DNA of 64,000 nucleotides from Pseudomonas weihenstephanensis (GTDB lineage Bacteria; Pseudomonadota; Gammaproteobacteria; Pseudomonadales; Pseudomonadaceae). Position 1 is the first letter of the stretch. Each line of letters starts with the position of its first letter. Where the stretch lies: the NCBI RefSeq assembly GCF_001043055.1, contig NZ_JYLF01000001.1, forward strand, positions 186,001 to 250,000, written 5' to 3'. The translations under genes and the position numbers were made by a program. Positions 17,915 through 28,231 of this stretch are shown here, in pieces. Under the pieces are notes generated by a model. The model ran no database searches. It was not told where the DNA came from and saw only the letters and a list, made by a program, of their open reading frames with translations.

Positions 17915-19453
17915 ATGAATTTGCTCAAATCGTTGGCTGCCGTCAGCTCAATCACCATGATTTCAAGGGTTTTGGGCTTTGTTCGAGACACGATCATTGC
18001 ACGCACCTTTGGCGCCGGAATGGCCACGGATGCGTTCTTTATCGCCTTTAAACTGCCTAATCTGCTGCGTCGGATCTTCGCCGAGGGCGCATTTTCGCAA
18101 GCTTTTGTACCGATTTTGGCGGAGTACAAAAGCCAGCAGGGCGAGGAGGCGACACGCACCTTCGTGGCTTATGTGGCCGGTTTGCTGACCCTGGTACTGG
18201 CAATTGTCACTGCGTTAGGCATGATTGCTGCGCCTTGGGTGATCTGGGCGACGGCTCCGGGCTTTGCCACCACCCCAGAGAAATTCCAGCTCACCAGTGA
18301 CATGCTGCGTGTCACCTTCCCTTATATATTGCTGATTTCGCTGTCTTCGCTGGCGGGTGCGATCCTCAACACGTGGAACCGTTTTTCGGTCCCGGCCTTC
18401 GTGCCGACCCTGCTCAACGTCAGCATGATTATTTTCGCGCTGTTCCTGACGCCTTATTTTGATCCGCCCGTGATGGCCTTGGGCTGGGCAGTATTGGCCG
18501 GTGGTTTGGCACAGTTGCTGTTCCAGTTACCGCACCTGAAAAAAATCGGCATGTTGGTGTTGCCGCGCCTGAACCTGCGCGATACCGGTGTCTGGCGGGT
18601 CATGAAACAGATGTTGCCCGCCATTCTGGGGGTTTCGGTCAGCCAGATTTCATTGATCATCAACACTATTTTTGCTTCGTTTCTGGTCGCAGGCTCGGTG
18701 TCCTGGATGTACTACGCCGATCGCCTGATGGAATTGCCTTCCGGTGTTTTGGGCGTCGCGCTGGGTACGATCCTGTTGCCAACCCTGTCCAAAACCTATG
18801 CCAATAAAGACCGTCAAGAGTATTCGCGAATTCTCGATTGGGGCCTGCGTCTGTGTTTTGTGCTGGTTTTGCCGTGTTCGCTGGCATTGGCGATTCTGGC
18901 TGAGCCGCTGACGGTTTCGCTGTTCCAGTACGGCGAGTTCAGTGCGCTGGATGCGGCAATGACCCAGCGCGCCCTGATGGCGTATTCGGTCGGTTTGCTG
19001 GGCATTATCTTGATTAAGGTGTTGGCCCCCGGCTTTTACGCTCAACAAAATATTCGTACGCCGGTGAAAATTGCGGTGTTTACCTTGATCGTCACCCAAT
19101 TGCTGAACCTGGTGTTCATCGTGCCGTTGCAGCACGCAGGCCTGGCGCTGGCAATCAGTGTGGGGGCGTGTATCAATGCGGGCCTGTTGTTTTGGCAGTT
19201 ACGCAAACAACAGCTATTTGTGGTCCAGCCTGGCTGGACCCGATACCTGTGCAAGCTGTTACTGGCCGTGGCCGTGATGTCGGGCGTTTTGATTGGGCTT
19301 ATGCACGTGATGCCGGCGTGGGACCACGGTCATATGCTGGAGCGCTTCCTGCGTTTGGGCGGGTTAGTGGTCGCGGGCGTGCTGGCTTATTTCGGTATGT
19401 TGTTGTTGCTTGGCTTGCGTTTGAAGGATTTCGCCCGCAAGTCTCTTATGTAG
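17915..19453 (+). CDS. murJ: Lipid II flippase MurJ
   Basis: A 512-residue inner-membrane protein of the MOP superfamily with about 14 predicted helices spread over the whole length. It flips lipid II for peptidoglycan synthesis. The MurJ N-terminus is clear: [23 protein letters not shown], then [27 protein letters not shown], which carries the conserved arginines of the central cavity. Divergent from rpsT; ribF follows with a promoter of its own. Confidence 0.96.
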   Translation: MNLLKSLAAVSSITMISRVLGFVRDTIIARTFGAGMATDAFFIAFKLPNLLRRIFAEGAFSQAFVPILAEYKSQQGEEATRTFVAYVAGLLTLVLAIVTALGMIAAPWVIWATAPGFATTPEKFQLTSDMLRVTFPYILLISLSSLAGAILNTWNRFSVPAFVPTLLNVSMIIFALFLTPYFDPPVMALGWAVLAGGLAQLLFQLPHLKKIGMLVLPRLNLRDTGVWRVMKQMLPAILGVSVSQISLIINTIFASFLVAGSVSWMYYADRLMELPSGVLGVALGTILLPTLSKTYANKDRQEYSRILDWGLRLCFVLVLPCSLALAILAEPLTVSLFQYGEFSALDAAMTQRALMAYSVGLLGIILIKVLAPGFYAQQNIRTPVKIAVFTLIVTQLLNLVFIVPLQHAGLALAISVGACINAGLLFWQLRKQQLFVVQPGWTRYLCKLLLAVAVMSGVLIGLMHVMPAWDHGHMLERFLRLGGLVVAGVLAYFGMLLLLGLRLKDFARKSLM

Positions 19454-19516
19454 GGTAATGGTCGGTTAGGCGACTATTTTGTCGCATTGACTGAATTTGC
19501 CGTGCGCTGTTGCCTG

Positions 19517-19543
19517 TTGTAGCGGGCTGGGTGTGGTTATAAT
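19517..19543 (+). promoter_or_regulatory. Probable promoter of the ribF-ileS-lspA-fkpB operon
   Basis: A perfect TATAAT (19538-19543) with TTGTAG (19517-19522) at a short 15-base spacing. The predicted start near 19550 supports ATG 19572 as the ribF start rather than ATG 19554. Confidence 0.45.
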
Positions 19544-19571
19544 CGGCCACTTTATGAGCAAGAAGCGCGTT

Positions 19572-20522
19572 ATGCAGCTGGTTCGAGGCCTTCACAATCT
19601 GCGGCCCCAACATCGGGGCTGTGTCGCCACTATTGGCAACTTTGACGGTGTACACCGTGGTCACCAGGCAATCCTGGGTCGGCTGCGTGAACGTGCACTG
19701 GAGTTGGGTGTGCCCAGCTGCGTGGTGATTTTTGAACCGCAGCCGCGCGAATTTTTTGCCCCCGAAACCGCTCCAGCCCGCTTGGCACGCTTGCGTGACA
19801 AGTTGCAGTTGCTGGCTGACGAAGGCGTTGATCGCGTACTGTGCCTGGCGTTCAACCAGCGTTTAAGCAAGCTCAGCGCCGCTGAGTTTGTGGACACGAT
19901 TCTGGTGGACGGCTTGGGTGTGCAGCACCTGGAGGTCGGTGACGACTTCCGTTTTGGCTGCGACCGGGTGGGCGATTTTGACTTCCTGCAACAGGCAGGC
20001 GCCCTGCAGGGCTTTACTGTAGAAGCGGCGCAAACCGTTGAACTGGATGGCCTGCGAGTCAGCAGCACCAAGGTGCGTGACGCGTTGGCCAATGCCGACT
20101 TTACCCTTGCAGAGCGTCTGTTGGGGCGTCCTTTTCAGATTGCCGGACGCGTGTTGCATGGGCAAAAACTGGCGCGCCAATTGGGCACGCCAACGGCCAA
20201 TATTCAGTTAAAGCGTCGTCGTGTGCCGCTCACCGGGGTGTATCTGGTCAGTGTTGAGATCGACGGAAAAACGTGGCCCGGTGTCGCCAATATTGGCGTA
20301 CGGCCATCAGTTGCAGGGGATGGCAGTGCCCATCTCGAAGTACATCTATTGGATTTCGCTGGCGATTTGTATGGCCAGCGTCTGACCGTGGCATTCCACC
20401 ACAAGCTGCGTGATGAGCAGCGTTTTGCCTCTCTGGAGGCGCTCAAGACGGCGATCAATGCGGACGTCGCCGCCGCCCGAGCCTATTGGCTGGGTCAACC
20501 GCTTAAAAAGAGCCTGAAATGA
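19572..20522 (+). CDS. ribF: Bifunctional riboflavin kinase / FMN adenylyltransferase
   Basis: A 316-residue enzyme that makes FMN and then FAD. The N-terminal nucleotidyltransferase domain (residues 15-170) has [14 protein letters not shown] and the late [10 protein letters not shown]. The C-terminal flavokinase domain (185-310) has GTPTANIQL and [22 protein letters not shown]. The stop overlaps the ileS start (ATGA), so translation is coupled. First gene of ribF-ileS-lspA-fkpB. Confidence 0.96.
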   Translation: MQLVRGLHNLRPQHRGCVATIGNFDGVHRGHQAILGRLRERALELGVPSCVVIFEPQPREFFAPETAPARLARLRDKLQLLADEGVDRVLCLAFNQRLSKLSAAEFVDTILVDGLGVQHLEVGDDFRFGCDRVGDFDFLQQAGALQGFTVEAAQTVELDGLRVSSTKVRDALANADFTLAERLLGRPFQIAGRVLHGQKLARQLGTPTANIQLKRRRVPLTGVYLVSVEIDGKTWPGVANIGVRPSVAGDGSAHLEVHLLDFAGDLYGQRLTVAFHHKLRDEQRFASLEALKTAINADVAAARAYWLGQPLKKSLK

Positions 20523-23350
20523 CCGACTACAAAGCCACGCTAAACCTTCCGGACACAGCCTTCCCAATGAAGGCCGGCCTGCCACAGCGCGAACCGCAAA
20601 TTTTGCAGCGCTGGGACAGCATTGGCCTGTACGGGAAGTTGCGCGAGATTGGCAAGGATCGTCCGAAGTTCGTACTTCACGACGGTCCTCCCTACGCCAA
20701 CGGCACGATTCACATCGGTCATGCGCTGAACAAAATCCTCAAGGACATGATCGTCCGATCCAAAACCCTCTCGGGTTTTGATGCGCCGTACGTGCCGGGC
20801 TGGGATTGCCACGGTTTGCCGATTGAGCACAAAGTTGAAGTGACTCACGGTAAAAACCTGCCCGCGGATAAAACCCGCGAGCTGTGCCGTGCCTACGCCA
20901 CTGAGCAGATCGAAGGACAAAAAACCGAGTTTATCCGTTTGGGTGTACTGGGCGACTTCGCTAACCCGTACAAAACCATGGACTTCAAGAACGAAGCCGG
21001 TGAAATCCGCGCCCTGGCCGAAATCGTCAAGGCGGGCTTCGTGTTCAAGGGCCTCAAGCCTGTGAACTGGTGTTTTGACTGTGGCTCGGCGCTGGCTGAA
21101 GCCGAAGTCGAATATCAGGACAAAAAATCCGCTGCCATCGACGTAGCCTTCCAGGTTGCCGACGAGGCCAAACTGGCTGAAGCCTTTGGTTTGGCAGCCC
21201 TGAGCAAGCCGACGTCGATTGTGATCTGGACCACCACCCCGTGGACCATCCCGGCCAACCAGGCGCTCAACGTTCACCCCGAATTCACCTACGCGCTGGT
21301 CGATGTGGGTGACAAGTTCCTGGTTCTGGCTGAAGAGTTGGTTGAGTCGAGCCTGGCGCGCTACAACCTGCAAGGTTCGGTGATCGCCACCACCACCGGT
21401 TCTGCGCTGGAGCTGATTAATTTCCGTCATCCGTTCTACGACCGTCTGTCGCCTGTTTACCTGGCCGAGTACGTTGAGCTGGGCGCGGGCACCGGCGTGG
21501 TTCACTCCGCACCGGCTTACGGTGTAGACGACTTCGTGACCTGCAAAGCGTATGGCATGGTCAATGACGACATCATCAACCCGGTTCAGAGCAACGGCGT
21601 TTATGTACCGTCGCTGGAGTTCTTCGGTGGCCAGTTCATCTGGAAGGCTAACCAGAACATCATCGACAAGCTGACTGAAGTCGGCTCGCTGATGTTTACC
21701 GAAACCATCAGCCACAGCTACATGCACTGCTGGCGTCACAAGACCCCGCTGATCTACCGCGCCACCGCGCAATGGTTCATCGGCATGGACAAAGAGCCGG
21801 TTGCCGGCGACACCCTGCGCACCCGTGCGTTGCAGGCCATTGAAGACACCCAGTTCGTTCCGGCCTGGGGCCAGGCGCGCCTGCATTCGATGATCGCCAA
21901 CCGTCCCGACTGGTGCATCTCGCGTCAGCGCAACTGGGGCGTACCGATCCCGTTCTTCCTGAACAAGGAAAGCGGCGAGCTGCACCCGCGTACCGTCGAA
22001 ATGATGGAAGAAGTGGCCAAGCGCGTTGAGCTGGAAGGCATTGAAGCCTGGTTCAAGATGGACGCTGCCGAGCTGCTGGGCGACGAAGCACCGCTGTACG
22101 ACAAAATCTGCGACACGCTGGACGTGTGGTTCGATTCGGGCACCACGCACTGGCACGTCCTGCGCGGTTCGCACCCAATGGGCCATGAAACCGGTCCGCG
22201 TGCCGATCTCTACCTTGAAGGTTCCGACCAGCACCGTGGCTGGTTCCACTCCTCCTTGCTGACCGGTTGCGCCATCGACAACCACGCGCCGTACCGCGAA
22301 CTGCTGACCCACGGCTTCACCGTGGACGAAGCCGGTCGCAAGATGTCCAAGTCGTTGGGCAACGTGATTGCACCGCAGAAAGTCAACGATACCCTGGGCG
22401 CTGACATCATGCGTCTGTGGGTGGCATCGACCGACTACTCGGGCGAGATCGCTGTGTCCGACCAGATCCTGCAACGTAGCGCGGATGCCTACCGCCGTAT
22501 CCGTAACACCGCACGCTTCCTGCTGTCGAACCTGACTGGTTTCAACCCGGCCACTGACATCTTGCCGGCTGAAGAAATGCTGGCACTGGATCGTTGGGCG
22601 GTTGACCGCGCACTCTTGCTGCAACGCGAGCTGGAACTTCACTACGGTGAATACCGCTTCTGGAACGTGTACTCCAAAGTGCACAACTTCTGCGTGCAAG
22701 AGCTGGGCGGTTTCTACCTCGACATCATCAAGGACCGTCAATACACCACGGGCGCCAACAGCAAGGCCCGTCGTTCGTGCCAGACCGCACTGTTCCACAT
22801 CTCTGAAGCGCTGGTGCGCTGGATCGCTCCGATCCTGGCCTTCACCGCCGACGAGTTGTGGCAATACCTGCCGGGCGAGCGCAACGAATCCGTAATGCTC
22901 AATACCTGGTACCAGGGCCTGAGCGAAATGCCAGAAGGCACTGAGTTGGGCCGTGCCTACTGGGAACGGATCATGGCAGTCAAAGTGGCGGTCAACAAAG
23001 AGATGGAAAACCTGCGCGCGGCCAAAGCCATTGGCGGCAACTTGCAGGCTGAAGTCACCTTGTTCGCCGAAGATGAATTGGCCGCCGACCTGACTAAACT
23101 GAGCAACGAACTGCGCTTCGTGCTGATCACCTCCACGGCCAGTGTCGCGCCGTTTGCATCGGCTCCGGCAGATGCAGTGATCACTGAAGTGGCGGGCCTC
23201 AAGCTCAAAGTGGTCAAGTCCGCTCACGCCAAGTGCGCGCGTTGCTGGCATTGCCGTGAAGACGTGGGTATTGATCCACAGCACCCGGAAATCTGCGGTC
23301 GTTGCGTAGACAACATCAGCGGCGCGGGCGAGGTACGTCACTATGCCTAA
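20519..23350 (+). CDS. ileS: Isoleucyl-tRNA synthetase
   Basis: A 943-residue class I synthetase. HIGH is at residues 65-68 ([10 protein letters not shown]) and KMSKS at 608-612. The editing (CP1) domain lies in between, with [17 protein letters not shown]-terminal zinc finger is visible as CARCWHC and CGRCVDN, typical of the mupirocin-sensitive bacterial form. It overlaps ribF by 4 and lspA by 8 bases. Confidence 0.98.
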   Translation: MTDYKATLNLPDTAFPMKAGLPQREPQILQRWDSIGLYGKLREIGKDRPKFVLHDGPPYANGTIHIGHALNKILKDMIVRSKTLSGFDAPYVPGWDCHGLPIEHKVEVTHGKNLPADKTRELCRAYATEQIEGQKTEFIRLGVLGDFANPYKTMDFKNEAGEIRALAEIVKAGFVFKGLKPVNWCFDCGSALAEAEVEYQDKKSAAIDVAFQVADEAKLAEAFGLAALSKPTSIVIWTTTPWTIPANQALNVHPEFTYALVDVGDKFLVLAEELVESSLARYNLQGSVIATTTGSALELINFRHPFYDRLSPVYLAEYVELGAGTGVVHSAPAYGVDDFVTCKAYGMVNDDIINPVQSNGVYVPSLEFFGGQFIWKANQNIIDKLTEVGSLMFTETISHSYMHCWRHKTPLIYRATAQWFIGMDKEPVAGDTLRTRALQAIEDTQFVPAWGQARLHSMIANRPDWCISRQRNWGVPIPFFLNKESGELHPRTVEMMEEVAKRVELEGIEAWFKMDAAELLGDEAPLYDKICDTLDVWFDSGTTHWHVLRGSHPMGHETGPRADLYLEGSDQHRGWFHSSLLTGCAIDNHAPYRELLTHGFTVDEAGRKMSKSLGNVIAPQKVNDTLGADIMRLWVASTDYSGEIAVSDQILQRSADAYRRIRNTARFLLSNLTGFNPATDILPAEEMLALDRWAVDRALLLQRELELHYGEYRFWNVYSKVHNFCVQELGGFYLDIIKDRQYTTGANSKARRSCQTALFHISEALVRWIAPILAFTADELWQYLPGERNESVMLNTWYQGLSEMPEGTELGRAYWERIMAVKVAVNKEMENLRAAKAIGGNLQAEVTLFAEDELAADLTKLSNELRFVLITSTASVAPFASAPADAVITEVAGLKLKVVKSAHAKCARCWHCREDVGIDPQHPEICGRCVDNISGAGEVRHYA

Positions 23351-23861
23351 CACCAGCACTGCCGGGCGCTTCGGGCGCCTGGGCTGGCTGTGGTTGACCC
23401 TGCTGGTTCTGGTCATTGACCAGGCCAGCAAGGTCTATTTCGACGGCGCCTTACAGATGTACCAACAGATCGTCATCATCCCTGACTACTTCAGTTGGAC
23501 TTTGGCCTACAACACCGGCGCCGCTTTCAGCTTTCTGGCTGATAGCGCAGGCTGGCAGCGTTGGCTGTTTGCCCTGATCGCCGTCGTGGTCAGTGCCGTG
23601 CTGGTGGTCTGGCTCAAGCGTCTGGGGCGTGATGACACGTGGCTAGCCATTGCGCTGGCCCTGATTCTGGGCGGCGCGTTGGGTAACTTGTATGACCGCA
23701 TTGCTTACGGCCATGTGATCGATTTCATTCTGGTGCACTGGCAAAATCGCTGGTACTTCCCTGCATTCAACTTCGCTGACAGTGCGATTTGTGTAGGCGC
23801 CGTGATGCTGGCACTGGATATGTTCAAAAGTAAAAAGTCCGGAGAACCCGTTCATGACTGA
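23343..23861 (+). CDS. lspA: Lipoprotein signal peptidase II
   Basis: A 172-residue inner-membrane aspartyl protease that cleaves prolipoproteins at the lipidated cysteine. Four membrane helices are predicted. The catalytic aspartates are Asp127 (YGHVIDFI) and Asp146 (FNFADSAI), with the conserved DQASK and [10 protein letters not shown] motifs. It overlaps ileS by 8 bases and fkpB by 8 bases. It would process the lipoproteins encoded in this window, including BamD. Confidence 0.97.
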   Translation: MPNTSTAGRFGRLGWLWLTLLVLVIDQASKVYFDGALQMYQQIVIIPDYFSWTLAYNTGAAFSFLADSAGWQRWLFALIAVVVSAVLVVWLKRLGRDDTWLAIALALILGGALGNLYDRIAYGHVIDFILVHWQNRWYFPAFNFADSAICVGAVMLALDMFKSKKSGEPVHD

Positions 23862-24291
23862 GCCTCGTATTGGCCAGAACACGGAAGTCACCCTGCATTT
23901 CGCTTTACGCCTGGAGAATGGCGACACCGTCGACAGTACGTTCGACAAATCCCCTGCAACCTTCAAGGTCGGTGATGGCAACCTGTTGCCAGGTTTTGAG
24001 GCCGCTATTTTCGGCTTCAAGGCCGGTGACGTACGCACCCTGGAGATCCTTCCAGAGAACGCGTTCGGCCAGCCCAACCCGCAAAACGTGCAAATCATCC
24101 CGCGATCGCAGTTCAAGGACATGGAGCTGTCCGAAGGTTTGCTGGTGATTTTTAACGATGCGGCTAACACCGAGTTGCCCGGCGTGGTCAAAGCCTTTGA
24201 CGACGAGCAGGTCACCATTGATTTCAACCACCCGCTGGCAGGTAAAACCCTGACTTTCGAAGTGGATATCAAAGACGTCAAAGCGCTGTAA
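23854..24291 (+). CDS. fkpB: FKBP-type peptidyl-prolyl isomerase FkpB (SlpA type)
   Basis: A 145-residue cytoplasmic SlpA-type FKBP. Residues 5-70 and 125-145 form the FKBP core (VTLHFALRLENGDTVDSTFD, LPGFEAAIFGFKAGD). The insert-in-flap chaperone domain lies between (residues 75-125, including IIPRSQFKDM). It starts inside the end of lspA, ends the operon, and is followed by a GC hairpin before ispH. Confidence 0.93.
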   Translation: MTEPRIGQNTEVTLHFALRLENGDTVDSTFDKSPATFKVGDGNLLPGFEAAIFGFKAGDVRTLEILPENAFGQPNPQNVQIIPRSQFKDMELSEGLLVIFNDAANTELPGVVKAFDDEQVTIDFNHPLAGKTLTFEVDIKDVKAL

Positions 24292-24298
24292 ATCCAGT

Positions 24299-24316
24299 GC
24301 CCGGCTGCGGCCGGGC
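24299..24316 (+). terminator. Hairpin between fkpB and ispH
   Basis: A perfect 7-bp stem gcccggc/gccgggc with loop TGCG, 7 bases after the fkpB stop. The T run is poor, so partial read-through into ispH is possible. Confidence 0.4.
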
Positions 24317-24357
24317 CTGTTTGGCATTATTTTTCTGCGCGTCCCACGAGGCCTAGC

Positions 24358-25305
24358 ATGCACATCAAACTCGCCAACCCCCGTGGTTTTTGCGCCGGGG
24401 TGGACCGAGCGATTGAGATCGTCAATCGCGCTCTGGAAGTTTTCGGTCCGCCTATCTACGTACGCCACGAAGTGGTGCACAACAAATTTGTGGTCGAAGA
24501 CCTGCGCTCCCGTGGCGCGATCTTCGTCGAAGAGCTGGACCAAGTGCCAGACGACGTGATTGTGATTTTCAGTGCACACGGCGTTTCCCAGGCTGTACGC
24601 ACCGAAGCCGCAGGGCGTGGCCTTAAAGTGTTCGACGCGACCTGCCCGTTGGTCACCAAGGTACATATCGAGGTGGCGCGCTACAGCCGCGACGGCCGCG
24701 AATGCATCCTGATCGGGCATGCCGGGCACCCTGAAGTTGAAGGCACGATGGGGCAGTACGACGCCAGCAATGGCGGTGCGATCTATCTGGTTGAAGACGA
24801 AAAAGACGTGGCCGAGCTGCAGGTGCATAACCCGGAAAAACTGGCGTTCGTGACCCAGACCACTTTGTCGATGGACGATACCAGTCGTGTGATCGATGCC
24901 TTGCGTACACGCTTCCCGGCCATCGGCGGCCCGCGTAAGGATGACATTTGCTACGCCACGCAAAACCGTCAGGACGCTGTAAAGCAGTTGGCAGATGAAT
25001 GCGACGTGGTGTTGGTGGTGGGCAGCCCGAACAGCTCCAACTCCAACCGCCTGCGTGAACTGGCTGAGCGCATGGCCACGCCGGCCTATCTGATCGACGG
25101 CGCCGAAGACCTGAAAAAAAGCTGGTTCGATGGCGTCCAGCGCATTGGCATCACCGCAGGCGCCTCGGCGCCCGAAGTGTTGGTACGCGGGGTAATTCAA
25201 CAATTGCACGCTTGGGGTGCGACCGGCGCCGATGAGTTGGCTGGGCGCGAAGAGAATATTACGTTCTCCATGCCCAAAGAGCTGCGGGTTCGCTCCATCA
25301 CTTAA
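24358..25305 (+). CDS. ispH: 4-hydroxy-3-methylbut-2-enyl diphosphate reductase
   Basis: A 315-residue iron-sulfur enzyme, the last step of the MEP isoprenoid pathway, yielding IPP and DMAPP. The three cluster cysteines are Cys12 (NPRGFCAG), Cys96 (DATCPLV) and Cys198 ([11 protein letters not shown]). The catalytic Glu126 is in HPEVEGT. The stop overlaps by 4 bases with the convergent FimT-like gene. Confidence 0.97.
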   Translation: MHIKLANPRGFCAGVDRAIEIVNRALEVFGPPIYVRHEVVHNKFVVEDLRSRGAIFVEELDQVPDDVIVIFSAHGVSQAVRTEAAGRGLKVFDATCPLVTKVHIEVARYSRDGRECILIGHAGHPEVEGTMGQYDASNGGAIYLVEDEKDVAELQVHNPEKLAFVTQTTLSMDDTSRVIDALRTRFPAIGGPRKDDICYATQNRQDAVKQLADECDVVLVVGSPNSSNSNRLRELAERMATPAYLIDGAEDLKKSWFDGVQRIGITAGASAPEVLVRGVIQQLHAWGATGADELAGREENITFSMPKELRVRSIT

Positions 25306-25823
25306 GCCTCTTCGCACAATGCTTGCGCCGCCATCTGGTTGCGCAGGCTGATTCTCCCGCTTTTCGCGAGCACTATCTGATAGTGGCTCAGCGCCTCTTT
25401 TGTGTGACACACATGCAGTGTCCCCGCTTGAAATGCCCCGGCATTCAGCACGGGCTCGCCGAGCGGGTTAAACCGCACGTAGTGTTTGACGGGTGAATTC
25501 CCGGCTATCAGAACGTGCAGGCCGGTGTGTCTTTCGGTGAGCACTGGATTGTTTACATCGGTATGCCCTTGACCGCTGACGTCCAGAACCACTCTCCAGC
25601 CCTTGCTCCAATTCTCGTCCAGTGCATGGATCACTACAGATTGATGGCGTATTAACGCTTCACTGCGGGCTTTGCGCAGGCTGCTGGTCAGCTCTTGCGC
25701 AAGGGTTTGGCGTCGTTGCTGCTCTATGAGTGTGTTGTAGGCCGGACTGGCAAATTGGGCCGTAATGGCCAATATCGACAACGTAAGCAGCAACTGAATC
25801 AGGCTCATGCCTCGTTGGTACAC
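25302..25823 (-). CDS. FimT/GspH-type pseudopilin with Gln at +5
   Basis: A 173-residue type IV pilin-like protein. It starts at GTG 25823 with GGGAGGG 5 bases upstream and has a 5-residue leader MYQRG. PilD would cut before [12 protein letters not shown]. The hydrophobic helix then carries [22 protein letters not shown], as in the GspH/FimT family, and the C-terminal part is a beta domain with a disulfide pair (VCHTK, LCEEA). Position +5 is Gln, whereas nearly all pilins have Glu there. It is divergent from pilV, opposite to the other minor pilins. It could be a FimT or FimU counterpart; I cannot decide which. Confidence 0.8.
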   Translation of the reverse strand: MYQRGMSLIQLLLTLSILAITAQFASPAYNTLIEQQRRQTLAQELTSSLRKARSEALIRHQSVVIHALDENWSKGWRVVLDVSGQGHTDVNNPVLTERHTGLHVLIAGNSPVKHYVRFNPLGEPVLNAGAFQAGTLHVCHTKEALSHYQIVLAKSGRISLRNQMAAQALCEEA

Positions 25824-26079
25824 GTTTACCCTCCCTGAAACTCAATGCCCTGATCAGTCCTAGGTATAGCTGGGTGTCTGGCTGCCTCCGGTCTTTTTGC
25901 CGGTGCCAATCATTGCGCCATGTTTAGGGCTTTTAGCGTGGCTGCGGCTTACGTATTGCAGCGAAAAAGCCTTCATCAGCTTCAGTCGTGTCCCGTCTGT
26001 GTGCTGTGAACTCAAGGCTAGGCTTTTGGCATGACGACACAGGACGTGTCGCCTCGGTCAATCCTCAAGGATGAATGTG

Positions 26080-26553
26080 ATGCGGCGTTGTAACAAACAC
26101 CCACAAGCGGGCATGACCTTGATTGAAGTCTTGATTGCCACGCTGATTTTAAGTGTTGGTCTTTTAGGGGCGGCAGGCGCTCAAATCAAAGCGTTGAAAT
26201 ACGTCGACAGCGCGCTGATGAGCACTCAGGCCAGTTTTATCGCGTATGACATGTTGGACCGCATACGGGCCAATTCGGCGGGTGATTATCGTACCTCGGC
26301 GTTGACGGCCACCAATCACGGCATCAGTGCCACCAACGTCGCGGGACAGGATCTGAATGAGTTCAAGCGCAACATCCGTCAATTTGCGGGTGACAGTGCG
26401 CGGGGCGCTATTTCGGTCAGCGAGCAGCAAGTGACCATTCACCTGGAATGGGATGATTCGCGTGCAGAAGGGCTGGATGGCGCTTTTCAGTCATTCACCC
26501 TGCGCAGCCAGTTGCTGCTTCAGCATTCGGTGCCAAGCCATGAGCAAGTCTGA
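26080..26553 (+). CDS. pilV: Type IV pilus minor pilin PilV
   Basis: A 157-residue prepilin. The start is taken as ATG 26080 because AAGGA then has an 8-base spacing; ATG 26071 would touch it. The leader ends QAG and the mature part begins MTLIEVLIATLILSVGLLG with the normal Glu at +5. The PilV family segment QASFIAYDMLDRIRAN follows. It is a priming-complex pilin with PilW and PilX. The gene overlaps pilW by 14 bases. Confidence 0.88.
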   Translation: MRRCNKHPQAGMTLIEVLIATLILSVGLLGAAGAQIKALKYVDSALMSTQASFIAYDMLDRIRANSAGDYRTSALTATNHGISATNVAGQDLNEFKRNIRQFAGDSARGAISVSEQQVTIHLEWDDSRAEGLDGAFQSFTLRSQLLLQHSVPSHEQV

Positions 26554-27235
26554 CGCAGGCTTCGGCTTGATCGAGCTGACGGTCGCGATGGCGTTGGGCT
26601 TGCTGCTGGTGTTGGGCATGACTCAGATATTTTTGAGCGCCCGTGGGAGCTATTTAGCACAAGGTGCATCCGCCCAATTACAGGAAGACGCCCGGTATGT
26701 ATTGAGCAAAATTGCTCAGGAAGTCCGTATGGCCGGCATGTTCGGTTGCCTGCCGAGCGAGCGGATTATCGATGCGCCTTTAGCGTTTAAAACGCCGATC
26801 TTCTGGAGCGGAACTGTGAGGGCAGGTGCGCTGCATATGATCAGCGCGGATGTGGGGCTTACTTCCGGCAAGCCTGACTGGACCGTCGTTACAGATTGTA
26901 AAAACCGCGCTCAGGCATTTTCGGGTGCGCAATTGGCCTTAGCCCCAGGGGAAATTGGCCTCCCTATACGTCAGGTTGTTTACCTGTTTGAACAAGGCCA
27001 ATTGAAAACCGGGCTTACCAAGTCAGTACTTTTGGACAATGTAGCGGCGTTCGATGTGAGTTTTGGTATGTCCAGCTCCAGAGAGACGCAGCCCGTTGTG
27101 CACTACGAGTCCAGCCCTGCGGACCCTTCACGTATTCGCAGTGTGCGTATCGCGCTGACAATGAGAGACCCCAAGTTGCGTGTCAAAGACCAGGCTTACC
27201 ATGTGGTGGTCGCCATACGTAATCGACTGGGATAG
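26540..27235 (+). CDS. pilW: Type IV pilus minor pilin PilW
   Basis: A 231-residue protein starting at ATG 26540 (MSKSDAG, then FGLIELTVAMALGLLL). Glu is at +5. The PilW family region YLAQGASAQLQEDARYVL is followed by a beta-rich domain with two cysteines (MFGCLP, TDCKN). The longer open frame to 26453 lies inside pilV and is not used. It overlaps pilV, and pilX follows after 9 bases. Confidence 0.9.
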   Translation: MSKSDAGFGLIELTVAMALGLLLVLGMTQIFLSARGSYLAQGASAQLQEDARYVLSKIAQEVRMAGMFGCLPSERIIDAPLAFKTPIFWSGTVRAGALHMISADVGLTSGKPDWTVVTDCKNRAQAFSGAQLALAPGEIGLPIRQVVYLFEQGQLKTGLTKSVLLDNVAAFDVSFGMSSSRETQPVVHYESSPADPSRIRSVRIALTMRDPKLRVKDQAYHVVVAIRNRLG

Positions 27236-27244
27236 GGCAGGGGT

Positions 27245-27787
27245 ATGGCGCTGGGCTCACGTACACAAAAAGGCATGGCGTTATTGGTCAGTCTGATTTT
27301 TTTGATGCTGCTTAGCCTGATGGGGCTTGGCGCACTCGAAAATGCCGGGCAGCAGGAAAAAATGGCAGGCAGTGTGCGGCTCGCTCATCAATCTTTTCAG
27401 GTCGCTGAAAGTGCATTGCGCACCGGGGAATCGTGGCTTCACATGCAGTGGGCCGAGATGGCCGAATGCATTTCGATAGCGCACTGCGCTCCGCCTTCTG
27501 AGGTGAAAACACGCCTCTCTCCCGGTATTGATGCGCAATCGGGGGTGAATTGGGTGCGCGTGGCCGATGGTTTGTATGGCATCCAATTCCTGGGGCGTAG
27601 CAGCGAAGCGCTGGGTTCATCAGCGGGAGGCTCTACTCATCTGTACCGCGTTAGCGGGATTGGATTGCGAGGTCAGTCGCGCACAGTGCTAGAAACTATT
27701 TACGCCCGTTATCAAACCTCGGACGAAGGCGTTGGAATGCCTGCACGTCAGAGCTTTAGCCGGAACATGTGGCGACAGATTCAATAG
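27245..27787 (+). CDS. pilX: Type IV pilus minor pilin PilX
   Basis: A 180-residue protein. The leader ends KG, and the mature N-terminus [21 protein letters not shown] has Val rather than Glu at +5, as is usual for the PilX/GspK type that caps the tip complex. [27 protein letters not shown] is the PilX N-terminal signature. In the usual arrangement pilY1 comes next; here pilE starts 10 bases after the stop. Confidence 0.88.
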   Translation: MALGSRTQKGMALLVSLIFLMLLSLMGLGALENAGQQEKMAGSVRLAHQSFQVAESALRTGESWLHMQWAEMAECISIAHCAPPSEVKTRLSPGIDAQSGVNWVRVADGLYGIQFLGRSSEALGSSAGGSTHLYRVSGIGLRGQSRTVLETIYARYQTSDEGVGMPARQSFSRNMWRQIQ

Positions 27788-27797
27788 GAAATGCGCA

Positions 27798-28199
27798 ATG
27801 TTTAGACCTGATGCAGGTTTCACCCTGATCGAATTGATGATCGCGGTGACGATCATCGGTATCCTTGGAGCCTTCGTTTATCCGCTCTACAGCGATTATG
27901 TGAAGCGCGCGTATCGCGCTCAAATTGTCGTACTCCTGTCAGAGCAAGCCCAAAGTCTAGAGCGTTTTTATACGAAAAACGGGTTATATAGCGGCATGCA
28001 AGCACTCAGTGTTGGCAATGAGCACTACAACATTGCGTCGAGTCTTGCTGATCACGGGTTTGTGTTGAGCGCTATACGTAAGCAAGGTTTTGCGATGGCA
28101 ACCGACCCGTGTGGAGATTTCACGCTGACGCATACCGGTTTAACCTCGATAACCCAGGCCGCCCCGAACCTCACACCGCAGCAGTGTTGGGGGCGCTGA
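27798..28199 (+). CDS. pilE: Type IV pilus minor pilin PilE
   Basis: A 133-residue protein starting at ATG 27798, AGGAA 7 bases upstream. The leader MFRPDAG is followed by [22 protein letters not shown], with Glu at +5. It has a two-cysteine C-terminal loop (DPCGDF, PQQCWGR). It follows directly on pilX, forming a pilV-pilW-pilX-pilE unit. The missing pilY1/pilY2 would normally lie between the last two. Confidence 0.88.
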   Translation: MFRPDAGFTLIELMIAVTIIGILGAFVYPLYSDYVKRAYRAQIVVLLSEQAQSLERFYTKNGLYSGMQALSVGNEHYNIASSLADHGFVLSAIRKQGFAMATDPCGDFTLTHTGLTSITQAAPNLTPQQCWGR

Positions 28200-28231
28200 C
28201 ACTTTATTTTGATGATGGGCTGGATGGATAG

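Noticed and set aside
20540..23431. 963-codon open frame antisense to ileS
   Set aside because: Its length comes from the GC-rich codon pattern of ileS on the other strand. The translation has no domain, and ileS carries HIGH, KMSKS and zinc motifs throughout.
23905..25410. 501-codon open frame antisense to fkpB-ispH
   Set aside because: It crosses two well-identified genes on the other strand and has no recognisable protein features.
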